Shown here piece after piece: positions 42,149 through 50,036 of a stretch of 56,320 bases of DNA. Made by a program: the position numbers and the translations under genes. How positions within the stretch are numbered: the stretch's first letter is position 1; every line of letters begins with the position of its first letter. The stretch is from DATAAZ01 sp036259875 (GTDB lineage: Bacteria; Actinomycetota; Thermoleophilia; Gaiellales; Gaiellaceae). The notes below the pieces were generated by a model, which did no database searches, had not been told where the DNA came from, and saw nothing but the letters and a program-made list of their open reading frames with translations. The stretch spans positions 1 through 56,320 of the forward strand of contig DATAAZ010000008.1 in assembly GCA_036259875.1 (NCBI GenBank), written 5' to 3'.

Positions 42149-43444
42149 CTAGGCAGCGGCGCGCCCGGTCAGGCGAACGCCGGCGGGCTTGGCCTGGACG
42201 ACCGCGCGCAGGACGCGCTTGCTCGACGTGCAGCCCGACATCATGACCTGAGCGCGCACGGTTGCGCGAAGCCTCCCCGCTCGGCGTGCGGTCACGCCCG
42301 TGACCCGGGCCGTGCCGCTCATGTTCGTCCGCACGGTGACGGCGATACCCGGCCCGCGGAGGATGACCGGGTGCCGCGCAACCGGCTCACCTTCGACCGC
42401 ACCCCGCTCCCTGACCTGAACCGTCACGGTCGTCCGCTGCTTCGCGCGCATTCGCGCGGGCGACGTGAGGAGGCGGATCTGGCAGCGCACGGGCTCGCGC
42501 GTGGTGGCGTAGATGTCCGACGAGCCCTCCGGCCCCGGAGCCCGGCCGAAGAGGAGCGTCCGCGCGTCCCAGGAGAAGGACGGTCTCGTCTCGGCGGCAT
42601 TCGTGTTGACGTTCGAGCCGAGCCTCACGGGAGTCGACCAGGCCTCGCCGACGCTCGCGCGCGTCGATGCCCAGATGTCCGGGCCCCCGGGCGCGCCCGC
42701 TCGGTCGGAGCTGAAGACGATCTCGAGCCCGTCGCGGCGGATGTTCGGCTGGATGTCGCTCGCGGCGGAGTTCAGCTCGGTGACGGGCGTCGCCGGCCCG
42801 AAGCCGCCCGCTCCCAGCCGGCTGACGTAGATGTCGCCGGGGACGGGCGTCGCGCCGGGTGGAACCGGGACGTGCCGCGAGAAGTAGAGCTCGGTCTTGC
42901 CGCGAGCCTCGAGGAGCGACGGGCCCTGCTCGTCGAGGCTGCCGTTCGGTCCCAGCGGGTCGCAGGCGAGGTGCTCGGGCGCTCTCCAGCCGCCCGCGCC
43001 GTCGGTTTCCGCGAAGTAGATGTCAGCCAAGCCGCAGCTCTCGCTCGTCGCCCTTCGGGAGACGAAGTAGAGCCCGCCGCGAACCGGCGTCGGGCAGAAG
43101 TCGGCCGAGGCCGAGTTGATCGGGGGCGGCAGGTTGACCGGAGCCCCGAAGGGTGCGCCCTCGCTCGCCCTGCGCGCGACCCAGATGTCCAGCCCGCCCC
43201 GCCCGCCGGGGCGATCCGAGGCCATGTACAGGCTGAGGCCGTCGGGCGACAGGATCGGGCAGCCGTCGAGGGACGGCGTATTGACGTCGGCATGGTTCCC
43301 GTTGATCTCGTCCACCTTCTGCGCTGTGGCCCACTCAAAGTAGTGGGGACGCGCGGACGAATCCGGGGCCGTGCTCAAGGCGACGGCCGCGGCGATGAGA
43401 GCCGGTAGCGCGACCGCCATGGTTGTAAGCATGCTTTTCCTCAT
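42149..43444 (-). CDS. Secreted TolB/PD40 beta-propeller protein
   Basis: 431 residues from ATG 43444, preceded by AAAGGAGA. A signal peptide (MLTTMAVALPALIAAAVALS) is followed by PD40/WD40-like repeats: PILSPDGLSLYMASDRPGG, LDIWVARRAS, PNIRRDGLEIVFSSDRAG, PDIWASTRAS, PSFSWDARTLLFGRAPG and SDIYATTREP. The final about 110 residues (RMRAKQRTTVTVQVRERG...) form an Ig-like, bacterial adhesion-type domain. The protein is extracytoplasmic, probably a binding module. No partner gene is adjacent. Confidence 0.85.
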   Translation of the reverse strand: MRKSMLTTMAVALPALIAAAVALSTAPDSSARPHYFEWATAQKVDEINGNHADVNTPSLDGCPILSPDGLSLYMASDRPGGRGGLDIWVARRASEGAPFGAPVNLPPPINSASADFCPTPVRGGLYFVSRRATSESCGLADIYFAETDGAGGWRAPEHLACDPLGPNGSLDEQGPSLLEARGKTELYFSRHVPVPPGATPVPGDIYVSRLGAGGFGPATPVTELNSAASDIQPNIRRDGLEIVFSSDRAGAPGGPDIWASTRASVGEAWSTPVRLGSNVNTNAAETRPSFSWDARTLLFGRAPGPEGSSDIYATTREPVRCQIRLLTSPARMRAKQRTTVTVQVRERGAVEGEPVARHPVILRGPGIAVTVRTNMSGTARVTGVTARRAGRLRATVRAQVMMSGCTSSKRVLRAVVQAKPAGVRLTGRAAA

Positions 43445-44001
43445 GACATCTCCTTTCGCTCGTTGCGTCGCCGAGCGTGAAGGGCCGCGGTTGCGGCTCG
43501 GTTGCAGATCGGTCAAAGGTGGTTGCAACCCAGCGAACGCCCGAGCGGCTCGGCTGCCTGCGGAGGGTGGGCGCGATCTGCTGAGCGGTCGTCACGCCGA
43601 GCGCACACGCGCTGACGATGAGCAGGATGCCCAAGAGCACGGGGGCCGGACGCGGCGTTGTCGCCGAGGGTGCGGTAGGAGCGCGCGCGGCAGGCCGATT
43701 CGGACTCTTCCGCTACCGAGGAACTCAACGCGTTCGCGGACGTCACTCGGGTCGCGTCCGCCGACGAAGAGGCGGACCTCGCCTGCTTGTGCAGGTGAAA
43801 GGACAGCAAGCGAACCCGCGAACATCGGCCGCGATGCCGGCGGCATTCGTGGTACGCGTTGATCGACGCAAGGGCCGGCGACGCGATGTGAAGCTCATGC
43901 GTCCCCTCCCCTGAGGCGGCTCGCTGCGCGCACGAGCGAACCCGCGGCGAGCTGCATTCGTCTAGGCCGATTCCCGTGATTGAAGGCAAAACCAGCGGAA
44001 C
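43445..44001. other. 557-bp stretch without a supportable gene
   Basis: Several overlapping open frames exist on both strands but none has a convincing start, ribosome site and family motif. A minus-strand frame (about 43410-43640) contains one hydrophobic helix (LLGILLIVSACALGVTTAQQ) and runs into the propeller gene; it may be a relic of a small membrane protein. Base composition falls toward the 44-kb end. Confidence 0.5.
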
Positions 44002-44571
44002 CTACAGGCGCAGCACTTCAATCTTCGACAGGAAGCCAAGGTAAATACCAGTTACGTTGAATTGGAAAGGCAATGTCTGGCCTTGGGTCAACTGTTGTTG
44101 TGCACTCGCAATCGTTGGAGTGTTGCTCTGACTGTGGGCAGTCGTGACGCCAAACGGTCCGTTTAGGCGCAGAGTTATGTCCCAGCCATAGAAGTGGACT
44201 GCGAGCAGATACGTCTTCTTCGCAGGCGCCTTGAAGCTGCCGTAGACGACGCTGCCCGTCCACACGCCAGGCGAACTGACGACGATTGGATCGAGGTAGA
44301 CTAAACCGGACGAGCAATCCCAGCGGGCCGGCTTGTAAACGTCTATAAAGCCGTTTCGGCCGAACGGCTTCCGTGCGGAGAGCGACATAACCGAAACCGG
44401 GGCCGGGGCAGCAGCTGCGAGAGCCGGCTCGAGCTTCGCCAATTGCGCCTTCGTCAGTGGCTTGACGTCCAGTGCCTTGCTTTCCCTTAGCGAACTCAGC
44501 TCCTTAACGCTCGGCGGGGCGAGCCAACGAGGCTTCGGCGGTTGGTCCAGTGCCGACTTCGTCGCCATCAT
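44002..44571 (-). CDS. Orphan hypothetical protein in AT-richer DNA
   Basis: 189 residues from ATG 44571 (or 44568), with AAGGAGG just upstream. The N-terminal third is Ala/Pro/Lys-rich without signal peptide; the rest (FIDVYKPARWDCSSGLVYLD, YGSFKAPAKKTYLLAVHFYG, LPFQFNVTGIYLG) looks like a beta-sandwich binding domain. Codons are visibly less G+C-rich than in neighbouring genes, for example around 44041-44100, so recent transfer is likely. No function recognised. Confidence 0.7.
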   Translation of the reverse strand: MMATKSALDQPPKPRWLAPPSVKELSSLRESKALDVKPLTKAQLAKLEPALAAAAPAPVSVMSLSARKPFGRNGFIDVYKPARWDCSSGLVYLDPIVVSSPGVWTGSVVYGSFKAPAKKTYLLAVHFYGWDITLRLNGPFGVTTAHSQSNTPTIASAQQQLTQGQTLPFQFNVTGIYLGFLSKIEVLRL

Positions 44572-44752
44572 CGTCCTCCTTCAGCCGGGGTAGTGAGGTG
44601 GGCCATCATCCGAGCTGGGATACGAGAAGTAAAGGGCGCGATATACCGCCGAGTGCCAAGTTTGGACACCTAGAGAAAACGCGCATGTCGCAGCCGTCGC
44701 AGGTCCCGGAACAAGGGCCGGGAGTCCCGATCGCCCGGGAGGTCTGTCCCGG

Positions 44753-45016
44753 CTAGGTCGTGGCGGCGGCGCCGAGCTCGCGTCCGTCCGCCGTCTCGCG
44801 CAGGAAGGTGAGGACGGCGTTGACGCGGCGGTCGACGCTCGGCTCGGGCGCGAGGCGAAGCTTTCCGAAGATCGCACTCACGTGCTTCTCGACCGCCGAC
44901 TCCGAGAGGTGGAGCGCCTTTCCGATTCCCCTGTTGGTCTGGCCCTGCGCGATGAGCCGGAGGACGTCGAGCTCGCGCGGGGTGAGCTCGGCGACCGGCG
45001 ACGTCTCGGCGCGCAT
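44753..45016 (-). pseudogene. Truncated NarL/LuxR response regulator (output domain only)
   Basis: 87 codons encode a LuxR-type helix-turn-helix: ELTPRELDVLRLIAQGQTNRG, IGKALHLSESAVEKHVSAIF and GKLRL. The receiver domain that should precede it is missing; directly upstream the sequence becomes a transaldolase fragment in another frame. The short ORF could still be expressed from ATG 45016, but it most likely is a deletion remnant. Confidence 0.75.
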
Positions 45017-45110
45017 GCCCTGCGAAGAGCGCCTTCGCGAAGATCGTCGGGTTCGACGTGACGCCGACGACGTCGTCCTCCCGGATCATCCGATCTGAAG
45101 CTCGCCGGCG
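45017..45110 (-). pseudogene. Transaldolase fragment
   Basis: On the minus strand, MIREDDVVGVTSNPTIFAKAL (from ATG 45089) is the unmistakable N-terminal motif of transaldolase. Further upstream AGELQ fits the expected lead-in, but two extra bases break the frame. After AKAL the sequence switches into the LuxR fragment. Only about 25-30 residues remain, so it is non-functional. Confidence 0.75.
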
Positions 45111-45138
45111 CGGACGCCGACGCGGCGACTCCGGCCTG

Positions 45139-45222
45139 CACGCACACCTCGAGGGTTGTCCCGCCTGCCGGGAGGGCCACGAGAGCCTGGGCGCGCTCGT
45201 CAGCGGCGAGCAAGCGCTCTAG
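45139..45222 (+). pseudogene. C-terminal fragment of a zinc-finger (zf-HC2-like) protein
   Basis: The plus frame LHAHLEGCPACREGHESLGAL ending at TAG 45220 shows the H-x3-C-x2-C pattern of anti-sigma/zf-HC2 type zinc fingers. No start or upstream domain exists in frame; what precedes is low-complexity Arg-rich translation over the transaldolase remnant. Probably a gene tail left by rearrangement. Confidence 0.5.
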
Positions 45223-45271
45223 ACACCGGTAAGTCCAGCCCGCGCCTCGACACCAAGGAGGTGTGGGCGAA

Positions 45272-45907
45272 GTGAGCTTCAAGGGCGTCGGGCTGCTGAC
45301 GGCGCCGGGACGCGTAATGACGCCGCGCGCGGCGAGCGAGCAGGTCGCCACGGCGGCGCTCACCCGGCTCCAGAGTCGCCCGGCGCGGGTCGCCGACGTC
45401 GGAACCGGCGCGGGGGCGCTCGCAATCGCGATCGCGGTGGCCGCGCCGCGAGTCGACGTCTGGGCGACTGACAGCAGCCGCAGCGCGGTCGCGCTTGCGT
45501 GCGCGAACGTCCACCGCCACGGCCTCGAGGACCGCATCCACGTCTGCCACGGCGACCTGCTCGCGCCCGTGCCGGGGGCGATCGACCTGATCGTCGCCAA
45601 CCTTCCCTATCTGCCTCGTCGCACTCGGCGTCGCTATCCCGACCTTCGCGCCGAGCCCGACGAGGCAGTATTCGCAACCGGGGACGGTCTCGACCTCTAC
45701 CGGCGCCTGCTCTGCTCGGCCGAAGAGCGGCTTACCAGCTCCGGCGCGGTGATCCTCCAACTGCACCGCCGCGTTGTTCTTGCCGAGCGGGTCCAGCTGG
45801 CGCAGGTGCGAGAAACGCTCTCCGAGCTCGTCCCGGAAGGTTTACGGAGGGCCGTGGAGCCACCGGTGCCTTGCGACGAGGTCGCATCGCTTCGCAGAGC
45901 TGCGTAG
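45272..45907 (+). CDS. HemK/PrmC-like class I methyltransferase
   Basis: 211 residues from GTG 45272, 10 nt after AAGGAGG; GTG 45263 in the same frame is too close to it. SAM-binding motif VADVGTGAGALAIAIAVAAP (about residues 38-57), acidic motif VWATDSSRSAV and the catalytic-type IVANLPYLP (N-x-P-Y variant NLPY) point to an N5-glutamine methyltransferase relative. It is shorter than PrmC and lacks the N-terminal helical bundle, so the target is uncertain. Confidence 0.82.
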   Translation: MSFKGVGLLTAPGRVMTPRAASEQVATAALTRLQSRPARVADVGTGAGALAIAIAVAAPRVDVWATDSSRSAVALACANVHRHGLEDRIHVCHGDLLAPVPGAIDLIVANLPYLPRRTRRRYPDLRAEPDEAVFATGDGLDLYRRLLCSAEERLTSSGAVILQLHRRVVLAERVQLAQVRETLSELVPEGLRRAVEPPVPCDEVASLRRAA

Positions 45908-46025
45908 CAATAGCCGAATGCGGCCGGCTGGATGGCGGCCTCGGGCGATCTCGGGTCTGCGCCCCATTTCCGGTCGAGCCTGGCCGGCGAAGCTGATCCC
46001 AACAGTCGGAGGGAAGGAGAGTGAG

Positions 46026-46331
46026 ATGGCGGGCGTCGTTTGTGCCGTCGACGAGGCGGGAGGACGCCCGCAGCTCCGCGGCCTTACGCCGCCTGACACG
46101 GCCGCGCTCGTGTGCGACGCCGCCGAGGCGGCATTGACCGCCGTGGTCGGCCGCTCAAGCGAGTACCGCGGCCAGAGCCGCTTTGTCACCTGGGCGGCCA
46201 AGTTCGCGATTCACGAGACCGCACTCGCCTGCCAGCTCGCGAACGATGGAGTAAGGACCGCCGACCACGTCGCCACTAACGAACTATGGACCGCCCGCGA
46301 AGTGAACGAACGACCCGAAGGGTGGGGATGA
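46026..46331 (+). pseudogene. Sigma-70 family factor fragment (region 2 only)
   Basis: 101 codons from ATG 46026 with a good upstream GGAGGGAAGGAG. The segment YRGQSRFVTWAAKFAIHETA corresponds to the FRGESRFTTWAYKFA motif of ECF sigma factor region 2, but the earlier part of region 2 and all of region 4 are missing, and the tail is unrelated. Likely a decayed sigma gene, although the short ORF could be translated just ahead of the VOC gene (4 nt gap). Confidence 0.6.
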
Positions 46332-46335
46332 TCGC

Positions 46336-47016
46336 GTGAAGATCGAAGCCCTCGACCACGTCGCTCTCTGGACGCACGACCGCGACACGCTGGCCCAGTT
46401 TGTCTGCGAGCACTTGGGGATGCATGAGATCGAGCGCACCGACGCGTTCACGCTTGTGGGCGCCGACGCGCGTCGCGGGAAGCTGACGCTCTTCGTGGCG
46501 GAGGGCGAGCGGCGGCCGGGGCTGCTTCGCCGGATCGCGTTTGCCGTCCCGGATCTTGCACGAGCGCTGGCTCGGCTTCCGCGGGGGCAAGCCGTCGAAC
46601 GCGTCGGTTCCCGAGAGGCTCACTTCCGCGGCCCCGGGGGTCTCGGGCTCGGCCTGGTTGAGCGAGCGGAGGTCGGCGAGTACGACATCGATCACGTCGC
46701 ATTCGCGGTGTCGGACGCGGCGGCGGCCAGGACCGAGCTGCTGGGATTCGGGTTCGAGCTCAACGGCGCTCGCCTCGCCGCAGGCGCCGCCTTCGTCGAC
46801 CTCCTCGAAGGACGGGTCGAAGAGACCGAGCCGCTGTTCAATCACCTGGGGCTCCGCGTCCGGTCGGCGGAGGAGCACATCGCCGAGGCCAGGAACCGCG
46901 GACTCGAGATCGCCGACGTCGTCGACGCGCCGAACACCTATGCGTTGTTCGTCTACGGCCCCGAGCGGATCAAGCTCGAGTACGTGGAGCACAAGGCGAG
47001 CTTCGCCCTGACGTAG
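46336..47016 (+). CDS. Two-domain VOC (glyoxalase/dioxygenase fold) protein
   Basis: 226 residues from GTG 46336. Two vicinal-oxygen-chelate modules are visible: IEALDHVALWTHDRDTLAQF at residue 2 and YDIDHVAFAVSDAAAARTEL at about 116, each followed by strand patterns ending in YALFVYGPERIKLEYVEH. First-module His and Glu candidates for metal binding are present. Members include dioxygenases and glyoxalases; substrate unknown. The stop is adjacent to the membrane protein gene, so it belongs to the GMC operon. Confidence 0.82.
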   Translation: MKIEALDHVALWTHDRDTLAQFVCEHLGMHEIERTDAFTLVGADARRGKLTLFVAEGERRPGLLRRIAFAVPDLARALARLPRGQAVERVGSREAHFRGPGGLGLGLVERAEVGEYDIDHVAFAVSDAAAARTELLGFGFELNGARLAAGAAFVDLLEGRVEETEPLFNHLGLRVRSAEEHIAEARNRGLEIADVVDAPNTYALFVYGPERIKLEYVEHKASFALT

Positions 47017-47418
47017 ATGGAAGCCTGGGACGCCTGGCCCTTCGCGCGCCTCTACATGCTGCTCGTCGCGCTCGCCTTCGTCGTGATCGGGGTGCAGGTG
47101 CTGCTCTTCCACTGGCGGGCGGGCTTTCGCCGCCGGACGATGTACGGCCCCGTCCTGCTCGCGCCGGTGATCGTCGTGGCGGGCGTCGTCGGCGCGCTCC
47201 AGCGGGACGGCCCGCTGGGCTGGATCGTGCTCTCAGTCTTCGCGCTCGGGATATTCGACGGACTCGTCGGCATCGTCGAGCACCTGCGCGGGATCGCGCG
47301 GCGGATCGGCGGGTTCTCGCTCAGGAACCTGATGAGCGGCCCGCCGCCGCTCCTGCCGGTCGCGTTCACGGCGCTCGCGCTGACGGGCGTGCTCGCGCTG
47401 GTCTGGGAAGCGCTGTGA
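47017..47418 (+). CDS. Four-helix membrane protein of the GMC operon
   Basis: 133 residues with four hydrophobic stretches (LYMLLVALAFVVIGVQVLLF, YGPVLLAPVIVVAGVVGAL, GWIVLSVFALGIFDGLVGIV, LLPVAFTALALTGVLALVW). A His is in the first loop (FHWRAG) and another in VEHLRG, but there is no heme motif. It occupies the position where a cytochrome or membrane anchor might be expected in a gluconate-dehydrogenase-like operon. Overlaps the next gene by 4 nt. Confidence 0.75.
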   Translation: MEAWDAWPFARLYMLLVALAFVVIGVQVLLFHWRAGFRRRTMYGPVLLAPVIVVAGVVGALQRDGPLGWIVLSVFALGIFDGLVGIVEHLRGIARRIGGFSLRNLMSGPPPLLPVAFTALALTGVLALVWEAL

Positions 47419-47957
47419 AGCGGCTCGGGGAGCTCGGGTCGAAGGAATGGGCCGTGATCGAAGAGCGGCGGCGCTCCGGTTACCGGCGCGAGACGCTCGA
47501 GCGCTTCGGCGCGCTCGAGGCGGAGCTGTGCGCCGTGATCGCGCGACTGCTGCCCGGCGTTCCCCGATCGATCGATCTCGCCGCGTTCGTCGACGCGCAC
47601 GCGGACGACCCGATCGGCCGCGGCGACCGCTCGCCGGGTCTCCCAGCGATCCCGGAGCTGTTCCGCTCGGGTCTGCAAGCCCTCGCCGATCGCGGCTTCG
47701 CCCGCATGCCGGCCGACGAGCAGGATCGCCTGATCGGTCGGATGCGGCGTGGCGAGGCCGAGGAGGAGCTCGGTCTCGAGGCCAAGGAGTTCGTCGACCG
47801 CCTCCTCGCCAAGGCACTCGCGGGCTACCTCGCCCATCCGGACACCTGGGAGCGGATCGGCTTCAACGGCCCTTCGTATCCCGGCGGCTATGCCTGGATC
47901 ACTCCGACCGCGGTCGCCAGGCGCCACGAGGGGTTCCCGGGAGCGTCGTGGCTATGA
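47415..47957 (+). CDS. Gluconate 2-dehydrogenase subunit 3-like protein
   Basis: 180 residues, GTG 47415. The pattern RRETLERFGALEAELCAVIARLLPG, IDLAAFVDAHADDP, RGFARMPADEQDRLIGRM and the late PDTWERIGFNGPSYPGGY matches the small subunit (subunit 3) of membrane-bound FAD dehydrogenases, which escorts and exports the GMC subunit. No Tat signal is obvious here, unlike many homologues. It overlaps the GMC gene by 4 nt. Confidence 0.82.
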   Translation: MKRLGELGSKEWAVIEERRRSGYRRETLERFGALEAELCAVIARLLPGVPRSIDLAAFVDAHADDPIGRGDRSPGLPAIPELFRSGLQALADRGFARMPADEQDRLIGRMRRGEAEEELGLEAKEFVDRLLAKALAGYLAHPDTWERIGFNGPSYPGGYAWITPTAVARRHEGFPGASWL

Positions 47958-49546
47958 GCGCACCGCCGCTTCGAGTCGAGGAGCTGAAGCGGCTCATGCG
48001 CCGCCACGAAGGGCGCGTCGACGCCTGCATCGTCGGGTCGGGCGCAGCCGGAGCGGTGCTGGCCAAGGAGCTCGCCGAGGGCGGGCTGAGCGTGGTCGTG
48101 CTCGAGGCAGGCGACTGGATCGATTCGCGCGAGGACATGGTGAACGATGAGCTCACGATGCTGGGACGGCTGGACTGGGACGACGACCGCCTGAGCGACG
48201 GCGCCGATCCCCTGAAGCTCGGCCGCGTGAACACGGGGCGGGCCGTCGGCGGCACGACGGTTCACTTCACCGCCATGTCGCTGCGGCTCGACGCGAGCGA
48301 CTTCCGGGCACAGTCGGCGGACGGCGTCGGCGTCGATTGGCCGCTGGCGTACGAAGAGCTCGCGCCCTACTACAGCGAAGTCGAGCGGGCGCTACCGGTC
48401 TCCGGCCCCCGCCGCTCGAAGTGGGTCTCCGGCGCGCCGTATCCACACGGTGCGCTGCCATGGTCGGCCAAGGACTACGTGCTCGCCGCGGGGATGGACA
48501 AGCTCGGTCTGCACGTCGAGATGACTCCGCACGCGATTGCGACCGGCCCCGTCGACGGCCGCAGTGCCTGCATGTACTACGGCTTCTGCATGGACGGGTG
48601 CAAGAGCGACGCCAAGGGCGGGATGAACGTCACCTATATCCCCAAGGCCGTCGCCGCTGGGGCGGAGATCCGGGCCCGCTCGTTCGCGACGCGAATCGAG
48701 AGCGAGAGCGGCCGGGCTGTGGGCGTCACCTATCTCGCCGACGGCGAGGAGCGGTTCCAGCCGGCCGAGCGCGTCTTCGTCTGCTGCTACGCGATCGAGA
48801 CGCCGCGGCTCTTGCTCAATTCGGGCAACCTGGCCAACTCGTGCGATCAAGTCGGACGAAACCTGATGGTCCACAGCGGCCCGATCGCGTACGGCCGCTT
48901 CAACCGGCCGCTCGACAGCTTCGTGACGCCGCCCGTGGGCGTCTTCACGCGCGACCCCTACGCGTCCGACCCGGCACGCGGCTTCGCCCGCGGGTTCCTC
49001 CTGAACACGTACTGCCAGTTCCCGATCAACTTCGCCCAGAGCCTTGTCGACAGCAACCCCGACCTTTGGGGGCAGGAGCTGATGGACGTTCTCGACGAGT
49101 ACGCGCACTGGGGGCTCGTCGCGAGCCTCGGCGAGGTGCTGCCTAACTCGGAGAACCGGGTCACGCTCGCGGACGAGCTCGACGGAAACGGCGTCCCGAT
49201 CGCGCACGTCACCTTCTCGTACGGCGAGAACGACAAGGCGCTGATCGAGGCCGAGCGCGCGCTCGCCGTTCGCACGCTCGAGGCGGCGGGGGCGACCGAG
49301 ATCCTGACCAACGACGGCAACCACCACCTGCTCGGAACGGCGCGGATGGGCGACGACCCGGCCGCGTCGGTTGTCGGCCCCGACTGCCGAAGCCACGACG
49401 TTCCCAACCTCTGGATTTGCGACGGCTCCGTCTGGCCGACGGCCGGCGCCGTCAACCCGAGTCTCACGATCGAGGCGCTGGCGCTGCGGACGGCGCGGCT
49501 TGTCCTCGACGCGGAAGGGAGAGGCGATGGCCGAATCGGTCGCTGA
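47954..49546 (+). CDS. GMC-family FAD oxidoreductase (large subunit)
   Basis: 530 residues from ATG 47954. FAD-binding CIVGSGAAGAVLAKELAEGG (about residues 26-45), LEAGDW, then NTGRAVGGTTVHFTAMSLR and the C-terminal NHHLLGTARMGDDP with catalytic His, closing with CDGSVWPTAGAVNPSLT. A Cys-rich stretch SACMYYGFCMDGCKSDAKGG is typical of the gluconate/sorbitol dehydrogenase branch and may hold an Fe-S centre. It probably oxidises a sugar or polyol with subunit 3. The 3' end overlaps a decayed pyruvate-oxidase gene. Confidence 0.9.
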   Translation: MSAPPLRVEELKRLMRRHEGRVDACIVGSGAAGAVLAKELAEGGLSVVVLEAGDWIDSREDMVNDELTMLGRLDWDDDRLSDGADPLKLGRVNTGRAVGGTTVHFTAMSLRLDASDFRAQSADGVGVDWPLAYEELAPYYSEVERALPVSGPRRSKWVSGAPYPHGALPWSAKDYVLAAGMDKLGLHVEMTPHAIATGPVDGRSACMYYGFCMDGCKSDAKGGMNVTYIPKAVAAGAEIRARSFATRIESESGRAVGVTYLADGEERFQPAERVFVCCYAIETPRLLLNSGNLANSCDQVGRNLMVHSGPIAYGRFNRPLDSFVTPPVGVFTRDPYASDPARGFARGFLLNTYCQFPINFAQSLVDSNPDLWGQELMDVLDEYAHWGLVASLGEVLPNSENRVTLADELDGNGVPIAHVTFSYGENDKALIEAERALAVRTLEAAGATEILTNDGNHHLLGTARMGDDPAASVVGPDCRSHDVPNLWICDGSVWPTAGAVNPSLTIEALALRTARLVLDAEGRGDGRIGR

Positions 49547-49820
49547 CTTCATCGTCCGACGCCTACGAGAGTGGGGTGTCCGGCGCATCTACGGCTACCC
49601 CGGCGACGGCATCAACGGATCATGGGCGCGCTTCAGCGCGCCAGCGACGAGCCGCGGTTCATCCAGGTCCGCCACGAGGAGATGGCGGCGATGGATGGCC
49701 TCGGGCCACGCCAAGTTCACGGGCGAGGTCGGCGTCTGCCTCGCCACCTCGGGTCGGGGTGCGATCCATCTCCTGAACGGCCTCAACCGCTTGTTAGGCG
49801 GTTTCTGGCTCCCTGCGTGA
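49527..49820 (+). pseudogene. Broken thiamine-diphosphate enzyme gene (pyruvate oxidase/dehydrogenase type)
   Basis: ATG 49527 opens MAESVADFIVRRLREWGVRRIYGYPGDGING, a classical PoxB-like start. The frame then shifts to GALQRASDEPRFIQVRHEEMAAMDG (containing the cofactor-activating Glu) and back to HAKFTGEVGVCLATSGRGAIHLLNGL. After that the family sequence ends abruptly and NRLLGGFWLPA-stop follows, encoded by a segment that also occurs near 42 kb. Two frameshifts plus truncation to about 95 of about 590 residues make it a pseudogene. Confidence 0.85.
49788..49810 (+). repeat. Sequence shared with 42001-42024
   Basis: CGCTTGTT...GCGGTTTCTGGCT occurs here at the break point of the pyruvate-oxidase remnant and at 42001-42024 after the tRNA-Ser-like fragment; the two differ only in the 2-3 central bases. 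It may be a common terminator form, or the trace of an insertion/attachment site. Confidence 0.55.
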
Positions 49821-50036
49821 GCGTCGTGCGGAGTCCGTGGCGCGTCAGATGAAACAACACGACTTGACGCTCCATTACTGGTTGGCAACAAGTGCGGCGG
49901 TCACGTTGACCACCGCGAGATTGACTGCGCGGTAGCCGCCCGGGGACGAATTGGGACCGGCGGGCACGCAGCAGTCGTCGGAGGAGCGTCACCAATCCGC
50001 GGGCTCGCCCGGCGCCGACCTCGAATGCGATGCTTC

